Assembly (NCBI GenBank): GCA_028023455.1
Contig: JAQFVV010006215.1
Span: forward strand, 6,493,230 to 6,557,229
From: Epiperipatus broadwayi
Lineage: Eukaryota; Onychophora; Udeonychophora; Euonychophora; Peripatidae
Direction: 5' to 3'
DNA length: 64,000 bases
Shown here: positions 1 to 10,220 of the stretch, one piece after another
Numbering within the stretch: position 1 is the stretch's first letter
Layout: every line of letters starts with the position of its first letter
Program-made: the position numbers and the translations under genes
Notes under the pieces: generated by a model
What the model was told of the DNA's origin: nothing
The model's input: the letters and a program-made list of their open reading frames with translations, nothing else
Databases searched by the model: none

Positions 1-575
1 CCTCAGAATCTTGACCACAGTAATCAGTAAGTTCTGTCAATCTGAGTTGTTTTCTTGGATTTCTGAGTTTATTGTTCCCGTTATTAATTTTCTTCTAAAA
101 TGTTTAATTTCAATCATTGGGATCAATGTCAGGGGTTTAAATTCCCTGGCAAGATTACACACCATTAAAAATTGATTTAATCTTAATCCACCACAGATCA
201 TCTGCATGGCAGAGATAAAAATTAATCAAAGGTCAAGCTCCTCCCTTGGTTACTTTAAATATTCAAATTCTCTCATTGCAGCCAGAGATGTTGCAATATT
301 TATAAAGAGATGCAGGACCCTTTCAGAATTCAACATCATTTTTGTTGATTCTAATTGTATTATCATTAATATGCATTATGGCAAACTTCATTTCATTATG
401 GCAAACTTCATTTTAATCTGGTTTGTATATACTTACAAAGCAATGAGATGTTGATCAGGAAAATCATAGATACTATTAACATATTCACAGTCTCAAACTC
501 CTTTCCCCTGTTGAGTTTAGGGGATTTTAATATGAGTTATGAGTGATTTAATCATTAATATGTGCACTTGCTCAA

Positions 576-587
576 TAAGGGTGTCAT
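576..587. repeat. Left target-site duplication of the Penelope-like element
   Basis: The 12-mer TAAGGGTGTCAT occurs here and at 2333-2344. The LINE reading frame runs through it on both sides (KGVI here, KGVM on the right), so it is host LINE sequence duplicated at insertion. Confidence 0.85.
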
Positions 588-636
588 AAATATTATCAAA
601 ATCACACTTTTCTTTATGTTTGCCGTAATATCATAT

Positions 637-750
637 AAATATAATTTATCCAAACTTCAAACACTTTTAGCAAACTTTATTTGTACATACACCTACGTTT
701 CGACTGACCTGCAGTCTTCTTCAGAGCTATGATATAATGAACAAAAAAAA
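637..750 (-). repeat. Terminal repeat (pLTR) of the Penelope-like element, 3' copy
   Basis: The reverse complement of 2221-2333 matches this stretch almost base for base; the only clear difference is CCTACG versus CCTATG in the hammerhead region, plus the length of the flanking A run. The sense orientation of the repeat is the same as that of the endonuclease frame. Confidence 0.85.
684..724 (-). ncRNA. Hammerhead-ribozyme-like motif, left terminal repeat
   Basis: On the - strand the sequence has the hammerhead core CUGANGA as CUGAAGA, then one extra A, a stem II of GACUG pairing with CAGUC around a CAGGU loop, then GAAA, then stem III of ACGUA pairing with UAUGU (one G-U pair) around GGUG, and an A at the position of the cleavage nucleotide. 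A stem I is not evident between the two ends, so activity is uncertain. Hammerheads are established in terminal repeats of Penelope-like elements, which supports the reading. Confidence 0.6.
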
Positions 751-1602
751 AAAAACATAAAATATATATATTAAAAACCTGAAATAAATAATCAAACCCA
801 AATAAAACAATTAATATAAAATAAAATGTACTACATAAATGAAAAATAAATATAAATTATACATGTGTATTCTTAACTTTATACATATATACATTCAAGG
901 ACAACTATTAATCTAAATATTATCTATTTTATTATTATTAACAATCTACTAATTATCTGTATTCTTCATAAACTTAAACTTTATGATTAGTAATTAAAAT
1001 TCTTTTAATTTTAAATCATATTTATTATTTTCTTACTCATTCTTCTTTTAAAATTAATATTTTATATTTATTATTGCTGAATATTTAAAACCTATAAACT
1101 TTATAATCTTTACACTTACTAAGGCTATTCTGATCTTCAAAATAAAATAATGAAAAATCGTTTTTTTCAAAAAATTATCTTATACCCTAGCTCCCTCTAT
1201 TACATATTATTTAAACTAAATATATATCCCCTACAACTCTTTATTTATATATATATATTTACACTTTAACTTTTATTATATAATACTCATAAATTTATAT
1301 TATACTTCTTTATATGTTTTTATATATATAAATCCTACAACTTTATTTACATATATATTTTTTTATTTTATATATTTTAACTTTTATCATTATTTTTATA
1401 TAATTCTTATAAAATTTTTTTATACTGTTTTATATGTAAATATTATGCTAAGATTATTAATTTATTTATTTATTATTATTTAATATCTGTAAATATACCC
1501 AAATTTATATTCGTATTTAACCTAACCATTTTTTATCATCCCCAACTTATTTATTAACAATTATCTCTTTACATATTTACCTCTATATATCTTATTTAAT
1601 AA
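741..1602. other. AT-rich 3' region of the Penelope-like element, no coding trace
   Basis: This stretch lies between the endonuclease stop (read leftwards on the - strand) and the sense terminal repeat. It is very AT-rich, with TATATA-type simple sequence, and I see no reading frame or known motif in it. Confidence 0.6.
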
Positions 1603-2184
1603 CTAAACCAATCTCATCCTATTCCCAGAATCTCTATTAAATTCTGGTTTTATCTTTCTTATTAATATAGCTTCTTTTATTTTCCTTTCTTTAATACTTT
1701 TTGTATGTAACTTCATTTTTATTGAACTTTGTGTAAATTTGTGTCCTGTTTCTTTTGTATGTATATATATTGGTGATTTATTATCTGCCATATGTTGTTT
1801 TAGTCTTGTTTTTATAGAATTTTTTGTTTCTCCCACATATTTGTTATCAATCCCACTATCTAGACATTGTTTGCATTTTATCACATATACTCCATTAATT
1901 ATTTCTTTATTATCTTTATTATATCCTATGTATTTGTTATCTATCAAATTTAATAGGTTTTCTCTTTTTTTATTAACTATTTTTGTATTAATTATTCTTT
2001 TGTATCTTTTATTAATCTTCTTTATAATTTTGTTAAATTTATTTACTATGATATTATTATTTGTTTTTATTCCTATATATCTATCTTCACCTTTCTTTTT
2101 TCCTTCACTCTTTTCATTTTTATTTATCTTATATTCTATTTTTCCAATACTTCTTTTAATTATATATACAGGGAAACCATTCAT
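1603..2184 (-). CDS. GIY-YIG endonuclease C-terminal region of a Penelope-like element
   Basis: 193 codons. A Lys/Asn-rich N-terminal half (residues 1-95) precedes a GIY-YIG nuclease domain at about residues 97-185. Visible in order: GVYVIKC (the GIY position), a CKQC pair, KYVGET (the YIG position), the catalytic-type arginine in TRLKQH, an HTKETGH histidine pair that with CKQC forms the CCHH module typical of Penelope endonucleases, and EAILIRKIKPEFNRDSG, which has the conserved Glu and Asn. In the family this domain nicks target DNA to prime reverse transcription. No RT domain precedes it, because the element is truncated just upstream and joined to an inverted terminal repeat. The ATG at 2184 may be only the first Met after the truncation. 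The domain itself looks undamaged, but the element cannot move alone. Confidence 0.85.
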   Translation of the reverse strand: MNGFPVYIIKRSIGKIEYKINKNEKSEGKKKGEDRYIGIKTNNNIIVNKFNKIIKKINKRYKRIINTKIVNKKRENLLNLIDNKYIGYNKDNKEIINGVYVIKCKQCLDSGIDNKYVGETKNSIKTRLKQHMADNKSPIYIHTKETGHKFTQSSIKMKLHTKSIKERKIKEAILIRKIKPEFNRDSGNRMRLV

Positions 2185-2220
2185 TTTTAATTCATTGATT
2201 ATTAAATCTTTTTGTATATT

Positions 2221-2333
2221 TTTTTTTGTTCATTATATCATAGCTCTGAAGAAGACTGCAGGTCAGTCGAAACATAGGTGTATGTACAAATAAAGTTTGC
2301 TAAAAGTGTTTGAAGTTTGGATAAATTATATTT
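2221..2333 (+). repeat. Terminal repeat (pLTR) of the Penelope-like element, inverted 5' copy
   Basis: Inverted copy of 637-750, lying upstream of the endonuclease frame in antisense orientation. The pair gives an inverted repeat with arms of about 110 bp around a 1.5-kb interior. Confidence 0.85.
2246..2286 (+). ncRNA. Hammerhead-ribozyme-like motif, right terminal repeat
   Basis: Same fold as the left copy but on the + strand: CUGAAGA core, extra A, GACUG/CAGUC stem II, GAAA, and stem III ACAUA/UAUGU with a GGUG loop, all Watson-Crick. The single base difference from the left copy falls in stem III and keeps pairing (A-U here, G-U there). No clear stem I. Confidence 0.6.
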
Positions 2334-2344
2334 AAGGGTGTCAT
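2333..2344. repeat. Right target-site duplication of the Penelope-like element
   Basis: Second copy of TAAGGGTGTCAT (see 576-587); LINE homology resumes here. Confidence 0.85.
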
Positions 2345-5107
2345 GTGTGGTAGGGGTTTTCCCCATCCAGATGCATTTTCTTATTATACCCATAAATAGA
2401 GGATCCCTATAGATCTCCTTTACTACATGCCAGATGTATATTTTCAGCTTAATGCGGGACAGGTTGGTCAGTTTTTCTGACCATCTGGCACTGCACATTG
2501 ACATTGAGGTGGATGATGGGCCTCCAATTGTATATGGTTTAAAGAGTATAATGAGTCTGGTCAATAAACACACCATTGCTGCAGGTCTTATTTCAAAAAT
2601 TGACATATATTTGTTTAATATTAACATTTTGAATTTAGGCCCCTTTCAGGCCTGGACTGTCTTCCTTGAAGTGGTGTAGGCTATTTAAAAAATTCCAGTT
2701 GGAATTCTTCTAGCCCAAAAAAATATTACTTGAGCTAAATGACATTGCAAATAAACTGGACTTACTCTCTGGCAGTAGTCACAGTGTTAATGAAATTCTA
2801 CAACTGAAGGAACATTACTGGAACAGTCAAAGGGCCTTGGCAGAACACCTTGCCATTAAGTGTGCCTGTATGTTCCTTGGGTACTGGCACTGTTGGACCA
2901 GAAATTATATGAAGTGGATGCTGGGACAAAGAAGGAAACAAATTACAGCCTCATCAATTATCCTTGATGGGCAGTCATATATTGGAGATGCTATGATCCT
3001 GGTAATCTGTAATTACTTTAGCTCAAAGTTACAGAATCAAGAGAGGACTGATAGTAGAGCTGAGTGCTGGGTGGATGACTCATTGGATCATGGAATCACT
3101 ATTCAAGCCATCCTTGAAAAGCTCAAATCATTCCCAGAGGGAGACTACCTTGGTCCACATGCACAAATTCCTCCTGCTATACCTGAGTTATTTCATTGTA
3201 CCAGTCATCTTGGGAGTCATCAATGAGCTGGCATGTAAGTCAGTTGAGGGACTGTACCCAGTCTCGCTAGTATCCTTTCTAAAAAACAGTTCATCCTCTG
3301 AGCACTCTAGTATTGGCCGATTTCTATGACACCTCTGGTCATCAAGATTGTTGAGTCACTTCTTATGGACCACATTTCAAAATATAATTTTTATCAAAAA
3401 TATATCTGCTAAACAATTTTCAAGAAAAGGGCTCTCAACAATCAATGCTGTTGTTTGTTTAAGATTGTATTTGAGTATGTGAGGTATCATAAAGGTGTCA
3501 GGCTAATTGCTGTACAACTAGACATCAGGCAGCATTTGACTCAGTGAGGATTGAACTGCTCATTGGGATACTTAGGTGTTATATGGTCTCTGAAACCCAT
3601 CTTTCCTTAATTGAAAATGTTTTTAATAACAGAGATTCTGGTCACTTTGGATGGAAAGGTAGCACCTGGGTTTCATCCAGATCCCCATTCAGTACTCTTT
3701 TATTCACAGCATTCATCAAACTGCCATTTGTTAAACTTGAGAGGGACCTGCCAGGTATTCACATCCCAAACCTGGGAAGAATTGTCAAGTGCCTTGCCTA
3801 TGTTGATGACATTGTGGTGTTGGAACCATCAGAGAAATATATTCCTGGTCTTGAAAAGATCATGAACTGGTATTCTGAGAACTATGGCCTTAGCTTTAAT
3901 TGGGAGAAATCTGCAGCATGATGGTTATTGACTGGGAAGAAAGTTTCTTCTAGTTTTTTTGGCCATGTCACAGAATTTTCTCAGCTTTCCCCTTAGGTTT
4001 TCTGCAAAAGATATGAGAATTCAGGTTCAAAGAAAATTACTTGAGGTGGTCAAGAGCACAGTTCATTTAATTTCAGGAATTTACTTGTTTTTAGTGGGAA
4101 ATGTAGCATTACTTAATAAGCTAGCCTTCCCAAAGATAAATTATTTCATGCTCATAATTGTACCAACTAAAGGTTTCCAGGCAAAGGTTAATTCTCTTTC
4201 CTCTTGACTACTCTGGAAGAAAAAAGTTGTCACCATAAGACACAGAAAGATGTATCAATCCAAAAAGACTGATGGTCTTGCCCTTCACTCTACTCAAACC
4301 TTTCTGTATCAGAAAGCCAATAATCTGTTGGATGGGCTGAAAGAGTGTTTTACATCAGCTGTTTTTCATTCTTTAATTCCTCCCACTGACTTGCTGTTGC
4401 CTATGGATAGACCCCCAACTAAAAAACCTCTGGGTTGGCTGGATAGGCTTGTTGCATTGGTTGAGGTGGCAGGTATTGGAGAAAATTGTTGTTGACTAAA
4501 TTCAAATATTGGGATGTATACCAATTGCTTAACCCTACCACAACCACTCCTCATGGCTTCTTGGGACTTTTGAATAATCTGTTAATCAGGAAATGTAAAT
4601 TCTGGATGCCAGTGAGAAGATTTCTGGATTTCATTATAAAAGTAAATTTGACTGCACTCCCCACCAGTGAATTTTTAGTCAGGAAGAGAGGTTTTGCCAA
4701 ACTAAATCCAGTCTTCCAGGTGTGGAATCGAGAGAATGAATCAATGCAGCATCTCTTCTTTGATTGTGTGATATTAAATAAATGCAGAACAATACTCGAT
4801 GGTTGGATGATATCCTATAAACAAAGAATTTTTAACCTGAATGAATGCCTGAAAACTGAAATCTTTGGAATAATTAGACTGTCATGAACTACATAGTCTG
4901 GACAATGAGATGCCATCTGATTTTTGGGAAGAATAATGGTAATTTACATAATGAACTTTTATGCAAGATCAAGGCTGTCAGAAAGAAAGATCATATGATT
5001 TCACTGCAAAGAATCTATAATGATACCTGGAAACTTGTGGTGTTGCCAGAATAGTTTTTATGTCAGCTCTGGGGGATTTCCTTAATAGTCTGTTCGAGGG
5101 TTACTTG

Positions 5108-5125
5108 ACCTAGCCATGGCTAGGT
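5108..5125. repeat. 18-bp perfect palindrome in the LINE 3' region
   Basis: ACCTAGCCATGGCTAGGT equals its own reverse complement. It lies about 50 bp after the end of the ORF2 remnant and could form a hairpin in the 3' UTR of the LINE RNA. Confidence 0.6.
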
Positions 5126-5605
5126 GTGCCTGTTTTAGGTGATTAAGAAGGATCAGCTCTCCTATAATTGTTGTAAGGCTGGGGAGTGTGTTTTGGTTCT
5201 CTGCCTATGTTTTGCTAAGTAAAGATACTGAACTCTCAATTGAAAGAAGAATTACAAGACTGCTGAGAAGAAGGCTCAAACTGTCTAATGCTCATCATGA
5301 TTCAAGACAATTTACTTATTTTTTACCTTTGTATTTGCTTTACTATTTCTACTTTATATTCATAGTCAATAAATTTACTTTTAAATAAATTCCCAGGGAA
5401 GATATAAATGACTGAAATGCCTTGGATTTTTTTGTAATGAAAAATAATTTAAACATGAAGCATGGAAAAGGAATTCTAAAATGTTTATTTGCAAAATATA
5501 AATCTATAATAATAATAATAACAACTATATAAGCTTAGATACAACTTTAGAACAATGTGGTAATTTGAAATTTTTAGTAAATAAAAAATGTTGAAGTAAT
5601 TAAAT

Positions 5606-5835
5606 CATTTGATTTAGCTCCACATGTCTATAAAGAATTTTTGGTACTTTTCAATATTTGTGCAACTTTTCAAACTTCCAGCATCAATTGTGATAGTGGT
5701 TTTAGTTTAATGAAAGCAATAAAATAATAATCCCATAATAAACTAGATAACAAACATTTGGATAATTTAATAAAAATTAAGCATTATATATTATCAGAAA
5801 ACCAGACAAACCTAATCAAAATTTATAAAATTTAG
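5606..5835 (+). pseudogene. hAT-type transposase C-terminal (dimerisation) region, remnant
   Basis: One frame reads ...LAPHVYKEFLVLFNICATFQ, then TSSINCDSGFSLMKAIK, two stop codons (TAATAA at about 5725), then SHNKLDNKHLDNLIKIKHY and a terminal TAG. A Ser-rich segment followed by GFS-MK-IK, an N-K/R-L-D step and a final LI-IK helix is the pattern of the hAT C-terminal dimerisation domain, also found in domesticated hAT proteins of the ZBED type. The upstream catalytic core is not visible. About 180 bp of AT-rich sequence separates it from the Gypsy LTR. The match is by pattern only. Confidence 0.55.
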
Positions 5836-6018
5836 ATAAATCATAAAGAACAACGTGAAAACAAAAACGTGTAAACTAATATTACTGAGTTTTGTTATTA
5901 TTTTTAAATGATCTACAACATTTCATTGTATTTAAATTATTTTATATGTAAATGTGCAAATAAATGCTAAAGTGACTTTTTTTTTAAAAAAAAAAAATTG
6001 TTTATTTTTGTTATATAT

Positions 6019-8151
6019 TGTAACGGTGACCCGCTATACTACCCCCCGAGATTACGGGCTTCGAAACAAACATGACATAGCGTAAGGCTTTATTTTTTTT
6101 CTTACATCGACAGTTATTCACGATCCACATAAGGGGGCGCCAGATACGATTATTTAAGTTGATTTTAACTACTCGCATCACCTTACATCATGTCAAAACG
6201 ATTTCGAAGTCTAATCCCACCCACTAGCTCAAAACTCCCAGCATGGACCAATAAGGTGTCTCAAGGTTGTTACATGTTTGTTTCTAAAATGACTCCTCCC
6301 GGAGAAGACGCATTGTCCGCTAATTAAAATCAGCAAGGTTTTCTACTAAGTCGATCACGGCATAAAGATCGTTTATTGGTTATCACTGACCTATGAGGTT
6401 GTTCGCTTACGCCCCGAACACAAGGCTTACAAGTTCATCCCCCCGCTTTATTGTATATAACATAATTTATTGACGTTTACTTTGATTATAGACCCGCCCG
6501 CTCTTAAATCTATCTTAACTAAGGTGAAATAAGAAACATCGTGACTTACGGCACGATGGTGACATAATTAATAAAATAACTAAATGAAAATTAAAATTAA
6601 CTAAATCTACTTCAAAGATAAGTTATCAAAGAATAAATAACTACGGTTTTGATTGTGTGTGAAAAGATTTGAGATATGCTCGACTTGATTAGATATTGAA
6701 CAAGTTTATTAAATATGAAAAGAAAACATTATTAATTTATTTATTACAAAACATTATTAATTGATTTATTACCAAAACATTATTAATTGATTTATTACAC
6801 ACGCGCACATACATTCACGCCCACAGAGAACCATAAGTATTCATAACACAATTTGAATAACGAGAAAGTTCCTTTCTATTTGATAAATATATAATCTTTC
6901 CTTAGCTTCACTTAAGTTCAAAGTTCATGTTTACAAAGTTCAGTAACAAAGATAAACTATCATGACGAGGAAAGTCTTAAGATTTATTTGAGTAAATTTA
7001 TGTTGGTTAATTACGAGATTGCCTTACGAGTTTATTAATTGAGTGAGTGAACAGAATAAAAAAACATATTTACCTAGGATTTGTCTTGGTTGCAACGAAG
7101 GTCGATTGGTCTGGACGAGTTTGGGTGTTTCACGGAACATTTCTTTTATTAGGAGCATTCACTTAACACGACGATGTTATCAGAATTTCATAGCTTCGGA
7201 GATATTTCAGTAGCGGAGCGCCGATCAGTCACTGAAGGGTTTATTAGCCCCTCATGACAGTCGACGCTCTTGGTATTAATTTCATGATGATCATTTTAAA
7301 TATTGAGGAATAACCAAGCTAATTCAGAACAATTCTAATTTTAAATAAAAGCATAAGCATCGGAATAAATGAGCAGGTGGTAATTCAGCGTACTGAGAAT
7401 TGGAAAATAAAAAAACAATAATGAAAATGTATTAATCGAAATGAATCGAATCGAACTGAATCCAAACAATTCTTTCCAAAATTAATTCCAAAATTAATTA
7501 TTGAATAGGTTTTGACTAGTATTTATAAAGGTTGATCCATATCTTGGGATCCAATCTACCCCCATAGTTCCCTGTTCTTGGAGTTGTCGTTCAGGTCCGC
7601 GTTTGAGGTACCTGCTCACTCACTCTTTGTGCTAAAGGCAATATTTATTTTGGGACAATCTCATTTTGCAATCTCACTCAACCAACCTTATTCCTTCACA
7701 CCTCGAAGGCATGCGTGTGTGCGTGTGTTTTACTAGAACAATACAAGTTATTTTAAATTTAGAAGTCGAGCATTTATCTTTTCCTCAAATCTTTTCTATA
7801 AGTTTTATTCTAGTTAAAATTATATTTCTAAAATAAACATTTTCTAATTCCCCGTGGTGATTTTGATTGATAATTATTTTTATTATTTTAGGAGTGCGTA
7901 TTATATTTTATTATTTAGGAAAGCAAATTATTTTTTGTTATTATTTTTATTATCTAAAGGCTTTAATCATTTAATTAGACGTTTTACCGTCTGCATTTTA
8001 TCAATGTGTTTTATAAAATGTATTTATGAGAGAAAGAAAACTATTACTAATTACGAAAATAAAGTTACGAGTGTTTTATGTTGCTTGCTGGTGTGTGTGT
8101 GTTTATCGATGTATCCTAGATTTAAGATTGATGTAACGCTGTCTCGTTACA
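6019..8151 (-). repeat. 3' LTR of the Gypsy-type element
   Basis: Begins TGTAACGGTGACC and ends CTCGTTACA as read on the + strand, giving short inverted ends TGTAAC/GTTACA. 2,133 bp. It ends right where the - strand purine tract begins. The small reading frame at 7854-8171 is duplicated in the other LTR and has no coding character. Confidence 0.95.
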
Positions 8152-8166
8152 TATCTCCCCGCCCGG
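8152..8166 (-). promoter_or_regulatory. Polypurine tract of the Gypsy-type element
   Basis: On the - strand CCGGGCGGGGAGATA directly abuts the 3' LTR and follows the integrase stop by about 50 bases. This is the usual place for plus-strand priming. Confidence 0.65.
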
Positions 8167-8216
8167 TGTAGAGTAAAATCCGATGCTGCGGGTTTTAGCT
8201 CGGTGAAGGAGCGAAA

Positions 8217-9269
8217 TTATTCTGCTCTCTTCAGTGCTCTTGCATTGAACGTTCCTTTTCCGTGGGTCAACGCAAAGGCGTTGTTTCCATATGCCCTGAC
8301 GATCTCGTATGGGCCCTCGTATATGTCGAGGAATTTTTTGTAGATGTTTTGTCCGGGTCGACTGACCGGGTTGGCCTTTACCATCACTCGATCGCCCACT
8401 TTGAACGTATTCCGGGTGGGCTTCTTGGTCTGCGTTCGCCTTTTTCCCATGTGCTCCAATCTTCGTAGCGCTATTTGGTTGTCTTGTTTCCTATCGATTT
8501 TTCCGGTTCGGATGGTGGGCCTGTCATCGTATGGGTAAGGTATTGGTTGCCCATAATGGAGTCGGCTTGGTTCAAATCCAGTTGATTCATTTTTTGAGGA
8601 GTTGATCATTCCCGTGATCCGGGGAATCTCCTGGACCCATTTCCGGTGATCTCCCGCAGTATACACACGGAATAACCGTCCCAATTCCCGCATTACTCGC
8701 TCGCACGGGTTGCTCTGCGGGTTCCGGATCGACGTCATGTGGTGTTTGATCCCGGTTCGATTTATCCACTGCCGCCAAGTTTTCGACACAAATGGTGTGC
8801 CATGATCCGATAGGATGTACCTAGGCTTCCCAATGATGGGAAACTGTTTTGTCTCCAATAATTTGATGGTCTGGTGTGCGTTCGCCCGGGCCATGGGGTA
8901 GGCGGCGACCATTTTGGAACATAAGTCGTATGCGACTAATATATATCTCTTTCCCCCGGCCATCGGTAACGGCCCGTAGTAATCGATTGCCACGGTGTGG
9001 TTAGGTTCCCGTATGATAATTGGTATCTGAGGTCCTTCATTGGATCGATTTAGTGGTTTGGTCCTCGCACAGACATCGCATCCCCGTAATCTTGCGGCGA
9101 TGTCCCGGTGCATTCCAGGCCAGTAGAACCAATTGCTAAGGTATCCCTCAGTCTTGTTCGCTCCATAATGTCCGCGTTCCCGATGTGTCTCGTCGATCAT
9201 TTGATTTCGCATTTCTTTCGGGATTATAATCCGGGTTTGCTTCCCATTCCCTGTGTTTCTTTGGAGTAA
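8217..9269 (-). CDS. Gypsy-type integrase region of pol
   Basis: The frame is open from the G run at 9270-9277 to the stop at 8217; the first Met is at 9212. In order: an HHCC zinc module (H and H in HRERGHYG, then CDVC), the catalytic triad as D in AIDYYGPLP, D in LSDHGTPF and E in NPCERVMREL, and a C-terminal GPY-type module with EGPYEIV. There is no chromodomain. The enzyme inserts the cDNA into the host genome. The integrase frame is displaced by one base from the RNase H frame at an eight-G run, so in this assembly it is separated from the rest of pol, although all catalytic residues are present. Confidence 0.9.
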   Translation of the reverse strand, partial: LLQRNTGNGKQTRIIIPKEMRNQMIDETHRERGHYGANKTEGYLSNWFYWPGMHRDIAARLRGCDVCARTKPLNRSNEGPQIPIIIREPNHTVAIDYYGPLPMAGGKRYILVAYDLCSKMVAAYPMARANAHQTIKLLETKQFPIIGKPRYILSDHGTPFVSKTWRQWINRTGIKHHMTSIRNPQSNPCERVMRELGRLFRVYTAGDHRKWVQEIPRITGMINSSKNESTGFEPSRLHYGQPIPYPYDDRPTIRTGKIDRKQDNQIALRRLEHMGKRRTQTKKPTRNTFKVGDRVMVKANPVSRPGQNIYKKFLDIYEGPYEIVRAYGNNAFALTHGKGTFNARALKRAE

Positions 9270-9277
9270 CCCCCCCC
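9270..9277. other. Frame-breaking homopolymer (8 C on +, 8 G on -) between RNase H and integrase
   Basis: The RNase H frame enters this run and the integrase frame leaves it one base out of register. Seven instead of eight bases would make the two domains continuous. It is either a real insertion or a homopolymer-length error. Confidence 0.75.
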
Positions 9278-10217
9278 AGGGTGATGCATCGGTCCCGATA
9301 TTTCCATAGTGGACCCCCTTCGGTTCCTTCTTCCCCCTGGTAAGAGCCCGCCTTCGACTTCCCTTTACGTAAATAACTGATTATTCGTTGGCAGTCCTCG
9401 TCCTTTTCCTGGCTCCTTCGAATGTTGCCTGCTTTAAGCCCTCCCTTCTTGTCCTGTCGGGTCGTTGCGGCTATGTAGGCGAACTCGCTTGCCTCCGCAT
9501 TCGTCTGAGTCCCTACCGGGTAACGGCTCAGCGTGTCCGCGATCACGTTATCCCTTCCTTTGCAGTATTCTACCTCATATTGAAATTCCTGCAGGGCTAG
9601 ACTCCACCGCACCAATCTGTTGTTTGTCAGGAAGCTTTTGTTTAGGAACGGAAGACTCCGGTGGTCAGTGACGACCCTTACTTTGGACCCGACCAGGTAT
9701 TGCCGGAACTTTTTGAACGCCCACACTATGGCGAGGGCTTCTCGCTCGGTGACCGTGTACCTTCTTTCCGGGTCTTTAAGTAGCCGACTAATGAACGCCA
9801 ACACTCTCTGTTCTCCCTCCGGCCCCTTCTGGTACAACGTGGCCCCCAGCCCGATGTCACTGCTGTCCGTTTGTACCCAGAACATCTGGTCGAAATCCGG
9901 GTATGTCAATATTGTTTGTTTCAGGAACCCTTCTTTTACTCTCCGGAAACTCCGTTCCCGCTTCTCGTCCCACACCCATGCTTGCTCCTTTCTTAGTAGT
10001 TGTAACAAGGGCTCCATATCGTGGGTGAAGTTCTCGTAGAACTTGTTATAAAAGGTACACATTCCGAGGAATGCCTTAATGTCCTTCTTCTTCTTTGGGG
10101 TGGGAAATTCCTGGATCGCCTGGATTTTTTCGGGGTTAGGCCGCACTCCATCCGGGCTGACTATGTGTCCCAAGAACTTGACCTCCTGTGTCGCAAAATG
10201 GCTCTTCTTGATGTTGA
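9278..10217 (-). CDS. Gypsy-type RT thumb/connection and RNase H region of pol
   Basis: Open frame following the break at 10218-10220. It begins with the end of the RT (NIKKSHFATQEVKFLGHIVS, then the FLGM-FYNKF region) and continues into RNase H with its acidic residues in VQTDSSD, TEREALAIVWA and VVTDHRSL. After RNase H comes a linker with DTLSR. RNase H removes the RNA strand of the cDNA hybrid. The domain is complete; only the frame links to the neighbours are broken. Confidence 0.9.
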
Positions 10218-10220
10218 TTT
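10218..10220. other. Frame break inside RT (short A run on -)
   Basis: The RT frame from the right and the frame to the left are one base out of register at a short A run (TTT on +). One additional A would restore the register. The break lies just after the catalytic YVDD part of RT. Confidence 0.7.

Larger units (their letters stand above)
588..2332 (-). mobile_element. Penelope-like element, 5'-truncated, with inverted terminal repeats
   Basis: Reading on the - strand: an inverted terminal repeat (2333-2221), a GIY-YIG endonuclease reading frame (2184-1603), about 850 bp of AT-rich 3' sequence, a sense terminal repeat (750-637), then about 50 bp to the target duplication. The reverse transcriptase domain of a complete element is missing, so the copy is 5'-truncated. 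Penelope-like elements are known for terminal repeats in direct or inverted arrangement, for 5' truncation and for variable target duplications; all fit here. The element sits inside the endonuclease region of an older LINE, so it is younger than that LINE. Confidence 0.85.
112..5055 (+). pseudogene. LINE ORF2 remnant (APE endonuclease - reverse transcriptase - C-terminal zinc region)
   Basis: Many frameshifts and stops break what was a protein of roughly 1,050-1,100 residues. Recognisable pieces in order: the INVRGLNS start of the endonuclease (about 118-150), the catalytic GDFN with MSY after it (521-540), the insertion at 588-2332, an SDHLAL-type motif in a shifted frame (about 2478-2495), an RT entry region (2837-3329), RT motif C YVDD (3799-3810), the FPKINY motif (about 4127-4146), and a damaged C-terminal cysteine region (about 4700-4790). 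The order matches ORF2 of the 19-25 kb copy. Past the point where that copy is cut off, this one continues about 45 more residues to a stop near 5054, so it shows the native C terminus. Base composition is visibly less AT-rich than the other copy. It cannot encode a working protein. Confidence 0.75.
1..5390 (+). mobile_element. Decayed non-LTR retrotransposon (LINE), interrupted by a Penelope-like element
   Basis: This is an old copy of the same LINE family as the better preserved copy at 19240-24759. Homology can be followed from the endonuclease start (about 112) to beyond the C-terminal zinc-binding region (about 4700), with the Penelope-like insertion at 588-2332 removed. The 3' part (about 5055-5390) has no coding trace, contains a perfect 18-bp palindrome at 5108-5125, and ends near an AATAAA at about 5369 and an A-rich stretch, as expected for a LINE 3' UTR. 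The first 100 bases are not recognised. I did not find a target duplication; the 5' end may lie outside the window. Confidence 0.75.

Noticed and set aside
684..724. A complete three-stem hammerhead
   Set aside because: Stem II and III are clear but I could not find a stem I pairing, so I call it hammerhead-like only.
1739..2293. 184-codon + strand hydrophobic frame
   Set aside because: Antisense of the GIY-YIG endonuclease; the Leu/Ile-rich look comes from Lys/Asn codons read backwards.
7854..8171. 105-codon frame in the 3' LTR, with a near-identical one at 14150-14461
   Set aside because: Both lie in the two copies of one LTR, hydrophobic AT-rich chance frame without motif.
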